DNA from: Leeuwenhoekiella blandensis MED217
GTDB taxonomy: Bacteria; Bacteroidota; Bacteroidia; Flavobacteriales; Flavobacteriaceae
Assembly: GCF_000152985.1 (NCBI RefSeq)
Contig: NZ_CH672395.1
Span: forward strand, 2,672,461 to 2,736,460
Reading direction: 5' to 3'
Length of the DNA: 64,000 nt
Shown here in pieces: positions 34,163-44,380 of this stretch. Positions within the stretch are counted from its first letter, which is position 1. Each line of letters starts with the position of its first letter. The position numbers and the translations under genes are program-made. The notes beneath the pieces were generated by a model. It searched no databases and was not told the origin of the DNA. It worked only from the letters and a program-made list of their open reading frames with translations.

Positions 34163-36535
34163 TTAATCTAAGATTTCCATGAGATCTTCGTAAGTGATCG
34201 TCTCTTCATCATTTTGTCTAGGCAATTTAGAAGTGTATAATACATTTACACGAATTGCTTTCAATCCTACTACACCTTGTACATCTTCCAATTCTAGATA
34301 CTCTACTTCGGTACCTAAATATTCTTTGCGCTGCAGGTAATTGATATATCTCGTGTATTCTTCAGCATCTGCATCCTGAGAATAAATGATCGCAATTTTT
34401 CCTTTTTGTGTGATACGCTCTTCGGTTCCTTTTACTAACGCTTTGTCGATGCGTTTTTTGATGATTTCATAACGTGCGTTGTACGTTCCATCTACATCAA
34501 ATTTCTTTTCATCCATTCGATATCGAATAGACAACGTAGTACTAAAAACCAAAATTAAAGAAGCTGCATCAAGCTGTAGCTCTGCCCCTTCCTGCTTGTG
34601 GTAAAAATGATTTTCCATTTCACACATCGTGCACAGCTGCCACAATCTCAAATTATAGAGATATACTTTATTAAACTTATCACTAGGCGTCATTGAAGCA
34701 CCAATGTAGATGTTGTGATCTACACCGTCTGTTTTGTAACGCTCAAAATAATGTGGAAAAATCTGTTGTGCTTCTTGTTGTTTTCTGTCTAAGAACGTTG
34801 CCAGATTTTGATTGATCAACTGTACCGTATCATCGTAATTCTTGCGGTTCTCATAGATCAACCCCGTATCTTTATTGATCGAAGTTTTATAATTATCGAT
34901 CGCTTTTTTAAGTTCAGGGATTTTGGTGTTTAAATGACTCAATAACGGATTGACTTCATCCTGGAGCAAAGCAAACACTTCGCTTTCACTATTGGCATTC
35001 AAACGCTCGGTAATTTGTTCTGTAAATTCTTCTATCCTGAATTTTACTTGCTCGTAAATAGGCATCGGAGCTGTTTCTATCGCTAATTCAAGAATAGTAT
35101 GAACCATTTTCAACTGAATCAAAATATCCTGCTGAATTGCTTTATTACGCTCGTCAGACGAACCTACAATATCTATTTGACCATATAAAGGATAAACATC
35201 TTCAAAAGCAATATCCTTAAACGCAGCAAATTTTCCTTGGTTTTGATTGGCTATAAAACGCTTAGCCTCCTCTTCAAAAATCCATAATACACTAGGATGA
35301 ATACTTGTGCATTCACTTTGGATTACGGCTTTGATTCGGTTTTCTAACTCAAACTTTTTACGTTCTACCGTTGAAACAATGTATGGCATCACATCATCCA
35401 ACTTGGTCGCATTAAGACTATGAAGTGCATTTTTCTTAGTAGAGACCAACTCAAGCACCGCCATAAGTTCGTTACCTCTAGCCACAGGAGCTAGAATACA
35501 ACTCTTTATACCTTGAGCTTGTAAATTTTTTGCCAGCATATTTGAACTATGCTTATGCGCATACTCATCAACATCTGCAATGGTAAAATACTTCTTGTCT
35601 TTAATTAAAGTGTCATAAGAACACTCGCACATACTTTGTCTACAATCTGTGCGCATCTTATCGTTCAAAATAAAGCTAGAGCCTACACCGCCGTTCATTC
35701 GAGTAAAACAGTCGTCTTCCTGATTAAACTCGGTAAAACCAACTTGTAGATCTGGAATATTAAAGATCGAACTGAATATACTCTGAAACTGCTTTTCAGC
35801 ATCAGTTTTGATGTTTTTTTGAGAAAGTAACGTACTCTTTAAGTCAGAAATTGAATCATCTACCGTAACATCGGTTAAATTTAAAATGGTAAGCCCTTTA
35901 AGAATCCAGCTTTTTGGAGGAAAATATTCTTTCCACATATCAAAGTCATCACCGTTTTCTATAAGCTTATCTACGATCTCAGGAGTGATTTCAATAGAAT
36001 TTTCGGTAGGCTCGCAAAAGGTAAAATCGGCATTCATCGACGCTCTATACGTACGCATCACACCATTTTTATCTGGAATTTCATAAAAAAGCGGACGTTT
36101 AAAATCGATCTCGTAGTTGTAATAACTATTCAGAATGATCACACAGCCTATGATATAAAAATATTCAGGATCAAGATTGCGTATAGAAAGACTAAAATCT
36201 TCACCGGCATCATTCATAATTGCAGAAAAACGCTTGGTAGGATTAAAGATCTTATTCATAAAAGGCATCGTAGCCGCTTTGATCTCATTCTTGGTCAATG
36301 CTGCCGGAAATAGATTGTCTAAAAGCGTCCCTAAAATATCCTGATATTCGTCAATCTTATCAGGATCTTCTATTCCTTCAATCAATTCTGGATAGCTTTC
36401 GGCATAGTTCAAGACCGACTTGAGGTACTCTCTAGCGACCTCATTTTGCGACTGTTTCATGCGCTTTTTAAATTCCTCTAAAACCTTAGCGAAACTCAGT
36501 TGTACTTGCAGTGGAAACTCCTGTAAATCTTCCAT
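34163..36535 (-). CDS. Large GAF-domain protein, unknown function
   Basis: Cytoplasmic protein of 790 residues from the ATG at 36535; a TTG seven codons upstream is less likely. No membrane helix is visible. A GAF-like region at about 245-395 contains ILAPVARGNELMAVLELVS, preceded by a cysteine cluster at about 298, 303 and 305 (DCRQSMCEC). A helical region follows, and near 635-638 a CTMCE motif. The C-terminal 120 residues look alpha/beta. The cysteines could bind a metal or act as a redox switch, which is inference. It is a flavobacterial-type single gene with a bidirectional terminator downstream. Confidence 0.75.
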   Translation of the reverse strand: MEDLQEFPLQVQLSFAKVLEEFKKRMKQSQNEVAREYLKSVLNYAESYPELIEGIEDPDKIDEYQDILGTLLDNLFPAALTKNEIKAATMPFMNKIFNPTKRFSAIMNDAGEDFSLSIRNLDPEYFYIIGCVIILNSYYNYEIDFKRPLFYEIPDKNGVMRTYRASMNADFTFCEPTENSIEITPEIVDKLIENGDDFDMWKEYFPPKSWILKGLTILNLTDVTVDDSISDLKSTLLSQKNIKTDAEKQFQSIFSSIFNIPDLQVGFTEFNQEDDCFTRMNGGVGSSFILNDKMRTDCRQSMCECSYDTLIKDKKYFTIADVDEYAHKHSSNMLAKNLQAQGIKSCILAPVARGNELMAVLELVSTKKNALHSLNATKLDDVMPYIVSTVERKKFELENRIKAVIQSECTSIHPSVLWIFEEEAKRFIANQNQGKFAAFKDIAFEDVYPLYGQIDIVGSSDERNKAIQQDILIQLKMVHTILELAIETAPMPIYEQVKFRIEEFTEQITERLNANSESEVFALLQDEVNPLLSHLNTKIPELKKAIDNYKTSINKDTGLIYENRKNYDDTVQLINQNLATFLDRKQQEAQQIFPHYFERYKTDGVDHNIYIGASMTPSDKFNKVYLYNLRLWQLCTMCEMENHFYHKQEGAELQLDAASLILVFSTTLSIRYRMDEKKFDVDGTYNARYEIIKKRIDKALVKGTEERITQKGKIAIIYSQDADAEEYTRYINYLQRKEYLGTEVEYLELEDVQGVVGLKAIRVNVLYTSKLPRQNDEETITYEDLMEILD

Positions 36536-36720
36536 AAGCCTTTTATTTCTAATCAAAATACTAAAATTGCTGGGAACCCGTTAGAACCTATTGGTCTTTA
36601 ACAAAGGTTTAAACTTACACGCCAGGCTATAAAAACTTAAACCTATTTTCAATGCATTGACCGATCATCGATTAAACCTCAAAATCCCGTATATTGCACG
36701 CCTAATTTAATACCTCTATA

Positions 36721-37863
36721 ATGAATAAATATTTTTTAGCACTTGCAGCAACAATGCTCCTTATATCCTGTGGTTCTGATGGAAATTTTAAAATTACAGG
36801 AACCACACCCGACATCAATAACGGGACCTATGTTTACCTGCAAAAAATTGACATCAACAATCAAATTCTCAACGTTGACACCACGGTTATCAAAGATGGA
36901 AAATTCAGTTTTACTGAAGATCCTGTTGAAAATTCAGAATTGATGGCACTATCTTTTCAAAAAATTCGTGGTAATGTTTTCTTTATTTCTGAAAACGAAG
37001 AGATTTCTATAAAGGCCTACAAAGACAGTTTATATACTTCTGAAGTTGATGGCGGCGTAGAAAACGACGTGTTTAAATTATATTATGATGATGTGGTAAC
37101 CTCTAACAATGAAAAGCAAAGGCTTCAACAAGAAGGAATGGCCGCTATGCAAAATGGCGATACCGCAAAGGTTAACATCATTCGCAACGAGTTTGAGCAA
37201 ATTAACGAGGCAGATACCAGAAGACGTATAAAATTGATCAAAGACCATCCTGATAGATTCATTAGCATTATCAGTCTTTCTGAACTTGTAGGAACCCGCG
37301 CTATTGAATCGAGCGAGGCTGAAGAATTATTTGAAAATCTTGATGCTTCTTTAAAAGAAACCAAAAAAGGAAAGCGTCTTAATGAGATGATCGCAAAACT
37401 TAAATCTCAGGAAGCAGCGGCTGCTCAGGCAGAAATAGGAAATAAAGCTCCGGCATTTACCGCCCCTACTCCAGAAGGAGAAGAATTGGCTCTCGCAGAT
37501 GCTATGGGATCAAAATATACGATCATTGATTTTTGGGCAAGCTGGTGTAAACCTTGTCGTCAAGAAAATCCAAATGTAGTTTCAGTGTACAATACATATC
37601 ACGATAAAGGTTTAAACATTATAAGTGTTTCTTTAGACCGTGCTTCTGCAAAAGATAAATGGCTTGCTGCTATAGAAAACGATAAGATGGACTGGTTTCA
37701 CGTATCTAACCTTATGGAATGGCAAGATCCGGTTGCTCGTAAATATGGAGTAACTGCTATTCCTGCCACCTATCTTATTGATGCTGAAGGCGTCATTATT
37801 GATAAAAACTTACGCGGTGAAGCCTTAGTTGCTAAAATGCAGGAGTTATTAGGAGAAGGTTAA
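36721..37863 (+). CDS. TlpA-like thioredoxin lipoprotein with DUF4369 domain
   Basis: Envelope thiol-disulfide protein of 380 residues. The lipobox is at Cys17 (LLISC). An N-terminal DUF4369-like beta domain covers about 22-125, a helical linker follows, and a thioredoxin/AhpC-TSA domain runs from about 238. The redox site is Cys276-Cys279 in WASWCKPCR, and the cis-Pro is in AIPATYLI. It probably reduces periplasmic disulfides or serves cytochrome maturation. A bidirectional terminator follows and separates it from the convergent susD gene. Confidence 0.93.
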   Translation: MNKYFLALAATMLLISCGSDGNFKITGTTPDINNGTYVYLQKIDINNQILNVDTTVIKDGKFSFTEDPVENSELMALSFQKIRGNVFFISENEEISIKAYKDSLYTSEVDGGVENDVFKLYYDDVVTSNNEKQRLQQEGMAAMQNGDTAKVNIIRNEFEQINEADTRRRIKLIKDHPDRFISIISLSELVGTRAIESSEAEELFENLDASLKETKKGKRLNEMIAKLKSQEAAAAQAEIGNKAPAFTAPTPEGEELALADAMGSKYTIIDFWASWCKPCRQENPNVVSVYNTYHDKGLNIISVSLDRASAKDKWLAAIENDKMDWFHVSNLMEWQDPVARKYGVTAIPATYLIDAEGVIIDKNLRGEALVAKMQELLGEG

Positions 37864-37896
37864 TCTTCACTTTCTAAACGCTTGAAAACTTAAAAA

Positions 37897-37931
37897 TAGA
37901 AAAGCCCCGGATATTCATCCGGGGCTTTTTT
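37897..37931. terminator. Bidirectional terminator
   Basis: A perfect 13-bp stem (37900-37912 with 37917-37929), a 4-base loop and A/T runs on both sides, between the convergent TlpA-like and SusD-like genes. Confidence 0.85.
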
Positions 37932-37957
37932 AAATATCAATATTAAGTATTGAATGC

Positions 37958-39526
37958 TTAATTCACATCCCACCAAAGTCTGGTACCACCGGTATCAGGA
38001 CCTCCAAGTAGGTTGATCGCTTCAGTAACTGCTTCTCCGTTTGAAGAGATCTCATTAGTTACATAGATCACACGTTTCATCAATGATGTACCTACTCCTG
38101 CATCAGGATTATCTGTATAAAGAAGAGGATAGATCACTTGCTCATCTGTTCTTCTTAAATCTGCCCAGGTTTCCCAAGATTCAGGGAAAAGTGCAAGATA
38201 TTTTTGTACAGCGATCTGCGTGCGTTGTTCTGCTTCATTTGCAGACCAGCTTACCGGTAGATCAACAGGTGTGTCATACAGATCAAGATCAGGATATAAC
38301 TCTGTAATTACTGGTACAACCGGAGTAGAATTTCCTGCGATGTAAGAATCAATCGCAGCAGAATCTGTAATATTCCATTGGTTCATAGATAAACGGATAC
38401 CGCTCTCGTAGAAGCTTTCTGCGTTTCCGTTCATATTCCATCCATTTAATGCTCCTTCTGCTCTGTTTAAGTAACATTCAGCAGCCATTAAAATTTCGAT
38501 AGGTTTAGTTTCTCTGTAGTCATTACCTAAAACATCATCGTTAAATGCTGAGAATTCAGTAGTACCAAACTGGTCATTTAAACCTCCTGCAGGCTGACCT
38601 CTAAACTCTCCATCTTCAGTAGGTGCAAACCAAACTTCCATTCTTGGATCATCGTATCCTTTTAAGATACTCTCCATAGAAGCGGTCATAAAATAACCCC
38701 AGCTGTTAACGATCATATTTAAGTTATTAGGAGTAATATCACTCGTTGCAAAGTATGCACTCTCGTCATTACTTTCCATAACTCCATTGGCTACAGCCAA
38801 TTCTGCTTGTGTTTGTGCTCTTTGAGGATCTACATCAGAAATTCTTAAAGCAAGTCTTAAACGTAAGCTGTTTCCGAAAGTTCTCCAGTTTTCAATATCT
38901 CCATTATAGATACGATCTGAAGTTTGAAAAAGTCCGGCTGTAGACTCAGAAGTTGAACTCAATACAGCGTCTGCTTCATCTAGAAGAACAAAAAAGTCAT
39001 CATAGATCTCACTTTGAGAATCATAAGCAACGCTCTCTGCTCCAGAACCTGCTTCAGTATAAGGAATAGGACCGTAATGATCTGTCATCTGGTTGTACAT
39101 AAATACCTTCCAGATTTTTAGAATTGCCTGCGCTTCATCGTCACCTTCAGTTGCTAACATTGCATTTTGCAATGCTGGTACTGCTACGGTATAAAATCTC
39201 AACCATCCACGTGATTCATAGCCTCCAAAAGCATTTCTTTCGGTACTAAAACCAGTATTCATATACTGTACGAAGGTTGAAGAAATAATTCCTGTCGCGA
39301 TACCCCAAGTTCCTTGGTCATCAACTCCAGGAGAAGAATATGAACCATTATGGGTCCCGGCATACTGTGCCGAAGCAAATGCAGGTCCTGCAAGACTTGC
39401 GTCAAGCTGATCTGTTGTTAGGGTATTATCGTTTGTATTTATCTCGTCAAAATCATCTGTACACCCAATAGCCAATGCGACCATAAGCGAAACAGCTGTT
39501 GTTTTTATATTTAAGTATTTTTTCAT
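37958..39526 (-). CDS. SusD/RagB-family outer-membrane binding lipoprotein
   Basis: Surface lipoprotein of 522 residues that pairs with the SusC-like transporter upstream. The lipobox is at Cys22 (AIGC) followed by an acidic export-type stretch (TDDFDE). The N-terminal half has the helical TPR-like pattern of SusD, with KIWKVFMYNQMTDHYGPIPYTEA, a strong SusD hallmark, and GNSLRLRLALRIS. The style is that of the SusD-like 2 branch. It starts 11 bases after the susC stop. The ligand is unknown because no hydrolase or peptidase accompanies the pair. Confidence 0.93.
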   Translation of the reverse strand: MKKYLNIKTTAVSLMVALAIGCTDDFDEINTNDNTLTTDQLDASLAGPAFASAQYAGTHNGSYSSPGVDDQGTWGIATGIISSTFVQYMNTGFSTERNAFGGYESRGWLRFYTVAVPALQNAMLATEGDDEAQAILKIWKVFMYNQMTDHYGPIPYTEAGSGAESVAYDSQSEIYDDFFVLLDEADAVLSSTSESTAGLFQTSDRIYNGDIENWRTFGNSLRLRLALRISDVDPQRAQTQAELAVANGVMESNDESAYFATSDITPNNLNMIVNSWGYFMTASMESILKGYDDPRMEVWFAPTEDGEFRGQPAGGLNDQFGTTEFSAFNDDVLGNDYRETKPIEILMAAECYLNRAEGALNGWNMNGNAESFYESGIRLSMNQWNITDSAAIDSYIAGNSTPVVPVITELYPDLDLYDTPVDLPVSWSANEAEQRTQIAVQKYLALFPESWETWADLRRTDEQVIYPLLYTDNPDAGVGTSLMKRVIYVTNEISSNGEAVTEAINLLGGPDTGGTRLWWDVN

Positions 39527-39537
39527 TTTGCTATTTT

Positions 39538-42500
39538 TTAAAATCCAAATTTCACACTAACCCCATAATCTCTTGTAGAAGGGATGTTAAAAGACTCTAT
39601 ACCTTGAAGGTTACCGGTACCTGCTCCTTGCTCAGGATCAAAATATTCTGCTTCGTTAAGAATGAAGAATAGGTTACGACCTACTAAAGAGATATTTACA
39701 CTTTTGAAAGGTGAGTTCTCTAATAAACGCTGTGGCATTGCATAACCTAAAACCAATTCTCTTAAACGAATGTTTGTTGCATCAAAAATAAACGGCTCTG
39801 CTACCGGAGTACGCTGTCCTATAGCAGTCCAGTACTGTTCTGCCGTAATATTTGTTGTGTTTTGTGAGTATGTACCATCACCATTGTCTACAACACCATC
39901 TACAACAAAACCATTTTCACGACCTGCAAGAGTCATTTCATTTACCCCTAAACCTGCTTGTCTAGCTTGAGTATATGAGATTACATCACCTCCTATACGC
40001 ATATCGATCAAGAAGCTTAAAGAGAAATCTTTGTATCTAAAGTTGTTCTTAAGACCACCGGTCCAGTCTGGGTTAAAGTTACCACCATAAACATCAAAAC
40101 TATTTGTTGCTAACGGAATACCCGCTTCATTAACGATAACTTCTCCTGCATCGTTTCTTTGGAAACCTTGCACGTATAAGTCACCATATTGACCACCTAC
40201 AACAACTTTACTTCTTACTAAACGTCCTTGACCTAAAACAAGTTCGTCTCTTCCTTCAAAGATCGAAACGATCTCTGAATCATATGAAGCATAGTTTGCT
40301 AAAATATCCCAAGAGAAGTTTTCAGTTTCAACTGGAGTTGCAGTAAGCGATACTTCTATACCACTGTTTTGTACTTCTCCTCCATTTACGATTGCATTAG
40401 AATATCCTGAAGATTCCGGAGTGTTGATGCTGAAGATTTGATTCTTGGTATTTGTTTTGAAATACGTGAAATCAACTCCTAATCTATTGCTTAAGAAACG
40501 TACATCTGCACCAAATTCAACTGAATTTGAAATCTCTGGCATCAAGTTAGGGTTTGCTGCTGTAGTTTGGGCATAAAGCATACCGCCGTTACCACCGATG
40601 TAAGAAAGCTGTGGACTTAACTGATAAGGATCTGTATCATTACCTACCTCTGCGTAAGAAGCTCTCACTTTTGCATAGGTGAAAAATTCTGGTAATTCTA
40701 CCATTTCTGAAATGATACCAGAAAGACCTACAGAAGGATAGAAGAATGAACGGTTTTCTTCTGGTAGTGTAGAAGACCAGTCATTTCTAGCCGTAACATC
40801 TAAGAATAATTTGTTTTGGTACCCTAACTGAGCAAAACCGTAAACAGAATTAATCTCCTTTTCTCTCTTTGTTGAAGATGAACCGATAGTTTCTACGTTA
40901 GCTAAAGCAAAGAAGTTACGTAAGCTCAATACACCTCCAGAAGTAAGAGAAGCACTGGTTTGCTTCAGCATGTTTGCACCTGCATTTACATTTAAACTGA
41001 AGTCACCAAATTTATTCTCATACGCTAATAATGCGTCACTGTTGATTTCTCTTACAGTTTCGTAATATTCGCTGTAAGCACCTAAGTTGTTATTGAAGGC
41101 GTTAGTCGCATAACGATTTCTAAACGTTTTATTTGTCATATCATCGATACCGGTACGCACTTGTAAACTTAAATGATCGGTAAACTGATACTTTAACGAA
41201 GCTAAACCTATAAAACGGTTTCTTCTATCTGTACGAGCATCATTTCTAAGTGCAGACCAATATGGGTTACCACCTGGCGCACCTACCTCATCTCTAAAGT
41301 AGTTTGTTTGTAATTGCCCTTCAGCATCATAATATTCAAAATCACGATATTGACTGTGAGCAATACTACGTGGTAATAAGTAAGCTGATGTACCGATAGA
41401 CTCCTCACCTGTTCGTAATAAGTTATCTATATCCTGTACGATATAATTGGTTTTAACATCAACAGACAATCTATCTGTAAGCTGACTGTTTAAACGCAAG
41501 TTTGCGTTATGTCTGTTAAGTTTGTTTCCTCCTACAATACCTTCAGCAGTTGTATTGGTATATGAGAAATACGCCTGTGTTTTATCACTTCCTGTAGTAA
41601 TAGAGAGGCTATTTGCAAGATTATAACCTGTCTGATAAAAATCAATTACGTTATCCGGTTGTGGAGAATAAGCGTATGTAGCAGGGCCATCATAGTCAGG
41701 ATTTCTTACAAGTTGCCAAGCTTCTACCTGACTTCCATCAAGTCTACCACCCCAGCTAGAGCTTGAATTAGGAACATATTCTCCGTTTGTACCTTGACCA
41801 TACTCATTTTGTAAGTTCAATAAGTTATATGCCGAAGATGCCATAAAGTTTGAAGAAACTGTAATACTTGTTCCTTGTGCTCCATTTCCTGATTTTGTTG
41901 TAATTACAATCACACCATTACTTGCACGTGTACCGTAAAGTGCAGCTGCCGAGGGACCTTTCAAAACACTGATGCTTGCGATATCATCAGGATTGATGTT
42001 TGAAATTCCATCTGGCTGAGTTGTACCTCCCGTATCTATATCAGAATTACGGTTTCCAGATCCATTACTAATAGGCACACCATCTACTACATAGAGCGGT
42101 TGGTTATTCCCGGTAAGCGATCTGTTACCACGTAAGGTAATTCTTGAGGCACTACCTACACCGTTTGAGGTTGTTGAAAAGTTAAGACCTGCAACTTTAC
42201 CCGATAACGAGTTTGCAACGTTTAACGAGCGTGCTTCAGAAACTTCATCAACTTCTACGTTTTGCGCAGAATACGTGATCGCTTTCTTTTCTCGTTTAAT
42301 ACCTAAAGCTGTTACAACAACCTCACCAAGTTGTTGCTCATCTTCTTGTAATTGAACATCAATAACGGTTTGATCTCCCACAGTAATTTCTTGAGAAGTA
42401 AAACCTAAAGAAGAAAATGTAAGAACCGCGTCTGAAGTTGTTAAGTCAAGAGTGTAGTTACCATCAAAGTCTGTTGAGGCACCGTTGCTCGTTCCTTTTT

Positions 42501-42630
42501 CAATGACATTTGCTCCGGGTAGGGGCATGCCGGTATTATCTGTTACCTTACCGGTAATGGTTTGCGCCACCACGCCTTGCATAAAGAGCAGTGTAACAAA
42601 CCCAAGTATGTACTTTACCTTCACATTCAT
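39538..42630 (-). CDS. SusC/RagA-family TonB-linked outer-membrane transporter
   Basis: TonB-dependent importer of 1030 residues. It has a signal peptide (1-22, VVAQ), a CarboxypepD_reg domain (23-105, GKVTDNTGMPLPGANV), the SusC-type TonB-box region with GEVVVTALGIKR, and a plug domain with the GNRSLTGNNQPLYVVDGVP signature. A 22-strand-type barrel ends in VSVKFGF. It should import a ligand delivered by the SusD partner using TonB energy. It is the first gene of the pair, with a long 5' region. Confidence 0.95.
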   Translation of the reverse strand: MNVKVKYILGFVTLLFMQGVVAQTITGKVTDNTGMPLPGANVIEKGTSNGASTDFDGNYTLDLTTSDAVLTFSSLGFTSQEITVGDQTVIDVQLQEDEQQLGEVVVTALGIKREKKAITYSAQNVEVDEVSEARSLNVANSLSGKVAGLNFSTTSNGVGSASRITLRGNRSLTGNNQPLYVVDGVPISNGSGNRNSDIDTGGTTQPDGISNINPDDIASISVLKGPSAAALYGTRASNGVIVITTKSGNGAQGTSITVSSNFMASSAYNLLNLQNEYGQGTNGEYVPNSSSSWGGRLDGSQVEAWQLVRNPDYDGPATYAYSPQPDNVIDFYQTGYNLANSLSITTGSDKTQAYFSYTNTTAEGIVGGNKLNRHNANLRLNSQLTDRLSVDVKTNYIVQDIDNLLRTGEESIGTSAYLLPRSIAHSQYRDFEYYDAEGQLQTNYFRDEVGAPGGNPYWSALRNDARTDRRNRFIGLASLKYQFTDHLSLQVRTGIDDMTNKTFRNRYATNAFNNNLGAYSEYYETVREINSDALLAYENKFGDFSLNVNAGANMLKQTSASLTSGGVLSLRNFFALANVETIGSSSTKREKEINSVYGFAQLGYQNKLFLDVTARNDWSSTLPEENRSFFYPSVGLSGIISEMVELPEFFTYAKVRASYAEVGNDTDPYQLSPQLSYIGGNGGMLYAQTTAANPNLMPEISNSVEFGADVRFLSNRLGVDFTYFKTNTKNQIFSINTPESSGYSNAIVNGGEVQNSGIEVSLTATPVETENFSWDILANYASYDSEIVSIFEGRDELVLGQGRLVRSKVVVGGQYGDLYVQGFQRNDAGEVIVNEAGIPLATNSFDVYGGNFNPDWTGGLKNNFRYKDFSLSFLIDMRIGGDVISYTQARQAGLGVNEMTLAGRENGFVVDGVVDNGDGTYSQNTTNITAEQYWTAIGQRTPVAEPFIFDATNIRLRELVLGYAMPQRLLENSPFKSVNISLVGRNLFFILNEAEYFDPEQGAGTGNLQGIESFNIPSTRDYGVSVKFGF

Positions 42631-42954
42631 GTTTGTTGAATTTTGAGTTAATTAATTGTTATGAAAAACTTAATACAACTTAAAGGTGTCTATAAATTTG
42701 TGTTAAAAGAAACTATTTCGACATATAACATCTGTGAATAGGTTAATAACGTCACAATTCGCATAAAGGAACCCTAATACACCCTAAACGACATTACAGC
42801 ATTTTTATAGATTTAAATCTATCAAGCGAAGAATCACTTCGATTTGCACAATACCTGATAAATTGTCTAACGAACGCTCTTGAAGAGTGAGAAATCCGCA
42901 ATTCAAAAAGGGAGAGAATTGGGCTTCTTATTTAGGATGAATTCTAAAAAAACA
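42631..42954 (-). promoter_or_regulatory. Long upstream region of susC
   Basis: A 324-bp non-coding stretch between the susC start and the terminator of the next gene. I see no convincing gene. It contains a 16-bp perfect palindrome at 42807-42822 (ATAGATTTAAATCTAT) and next to it a small hairpin (CGAAG arms, about 42826-42840). These could be a regulator site or part of an mRNA leader for the SusCD operon. No full TAnnTTTG promoter was identified. Confidence 0.4.
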
Positions 42955-42987
42955 TAAAAAAAGCCTGATTTCTTTCGAAATCAGGCT
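42955..42987 (-). terminator. Terminator after the alpha-oxoamine synthase gene
   Basis: A perfect 11-bp stem (42962-42972 with 42977-42987) with a 4-base loop is followed on the minus strand by a run of seven T. Confidence 0.82.
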
Positions 42988-43011
42988 CCTCATTTTGTTA
43001 TCCTTGGTGAA

Positions 43012-44271
43012 TTATGCTTCCATTGAAGCTTGAACACCTGCAGACAATCTTTTATAAGTTCCGTTTTCTAAACGCTCTCTAATTGCTGAAAATGCATCAA
43101 GCGTTTCTTCAACATCTTGTAAGGTATGAGATGCTGTAGGTATTAATCTTAAAAGAATCAATCCTTTTGGAATTACAGGATATACCACAATAGAACAGAA
43201 AATGCCGTGATTTTCACGCAAATCCTTTACAAGAGCCATCGCTTCTGGAATACTTCCTTTTAAATATACCGGCGTAACACAACTTTGTGTCGTACCAATA
43301 TCAAAGCCACGCGCTTTAAGACCATTTTGAAGCGCGTCTACATTCTCCCAAAGTTTTGATCGAAGCTCTGGCATAGAACGCAACATATCTAAACGCTTTA
43401 ACGCTCCCACAACCAACTGCATTTGCAATGACTTAGCAAACATCTGTGATCTCAGGTTATATTTTAGGTAATCTATAATTTCTTGATCTGCTGCAATAAA
43501 AGCTCCTGTACTTGCCATTGATTTTGCAAAAGTTGCAAAATATACATCGATACCATCTTGTACCCCTTGCTCTTCTCCTGCTCCTGCTCCGGTAGCTCCT
43601 AAGGTACCAAAACCGTGCGCATCGTCAACAAAAAGTCTAAAGTTGTACTTTTCTTTAAGCGCTACGATTTCTTTTAATCGCCCTTGCTCTCCACGCATTC
43701 CAAATACACCTTCTGAAATCAAAAGGATTCCGCCTCCGGTTTGCTCTGCAAGTTTTGTTGCTCGCTGTAAGTTTTTCTCGATACTTTCAATATCGTTGTG
43801 CTTGTAGGTAAAACGTTTACCCATATGTAAACGTACACCGTCAATAATACACGCGTGAGCATCTACATCATAAACAATAATATCGTCTTTAGCTACCAAT
43901 GCATCTACCGTAGAGACCATCCCTTGGTAACCAAAGTTTAACAAGTAAGCTGCTTCTTTTTTAACAAATGCTGCAAGTTCATCCTGCAATTGCTCGTGCA
44001 ATGAAGTGTGCCCACTCATCATACGCGCACCCATTGGGTATGCTGAACCGTATTGTGCGGCAGCTTCTGCATCTACTTTACGAACTTCTTCGTTATTTGC
44101 AAGTCCTAAATAATCATTTACACTCCAGGTAATAACGTCTTTACCTTGAAATTTCATACGGTTTGAAATAGGCCCTTCTAACTTAGGGAAAACAAAATAT
44201 CCTTCTGCCTGTGCTGCCCATTTTCCTAAAGGACCTTTGTCCTTATAAATTTTGTCAAATAAGTCTTTCAT
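43012..44271 (-). CDS. Alpha-oxoamine synthase (possible cysteate fatty-acyltransferase, CapB-like)
   Basis: PLP-dependent acyl-CoA/ACP:amino-acid transferase of 419 residues, related to serine palmitoyltransferase and Kbl. PLP residues are visible: His219 with Asp216-Asp217 in FVDDAHGFG and the Schiff-base Lys250 in TFAKSMAST. It differs clearly from the true Kbl encoded at 53122, with an extended N-terminus and the SAYPMGARMMSGHT segment. In Flavobacterium an enzyme of this type makes the base of the sulfonolipid capnine from cysteate. The cysteine-synthase-like gene directly upstream would fit as the cysteate supplier. Serine palmitoyltransferase is the main alternative. Confidence 0.85.
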   Translation of the reverse strand: MKDLFDKIYKDKGPLGKWAAQAEGYFVFPKLEGPISNRMKFQGKDVITWSVNDYLGLANNEEVRKVDAEAAAQYGSAYPMGARMMSGHTSLHEQLQDELAAFVKKEAAYLLNFGYQGMVSTVDALVAKDDIIVYDVDAHACIIDGVRLHMGKRFTYKHNDIESIEKNLQRATKLAEQTGGGILLISEGVFGMRGEQGRLKEIVALKEKYNFRLFVDDAHGFGTLGATGAGAGEEQGVQDGIDVYFATFAKSMASTGAFIAADQEIIDYLKYNLRSQMFAKSLQMQLVVGALKRLDMLRSMPELRSKLWENVDALQNGLKARGFDIGTTQSCVTPVYLKGSIPEAMALVKDLRENHGIFCSIVVYPVIPKGLILLRLIPTASHTLQDVEETLDAFSAIRERLENGTYKRLSAGVQASMEA

Positions 44272-44380
44272 ACATCAATATTCCAACAAAAAGCTTCTAC
44301 TCATACTTTTTGTTATTCATTCTAATTTCTTACCAATTTAGGATTATTCAATTCTATTGTACTTCTACAATTTAAAAGTA

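Noticed and set aside
42661-42741. 26-codon frame divergent from susC (MKNLIQLKGVYKF start)
   Set aside because: Too short, no known small-protein family and no promoter match; it is probably chance.
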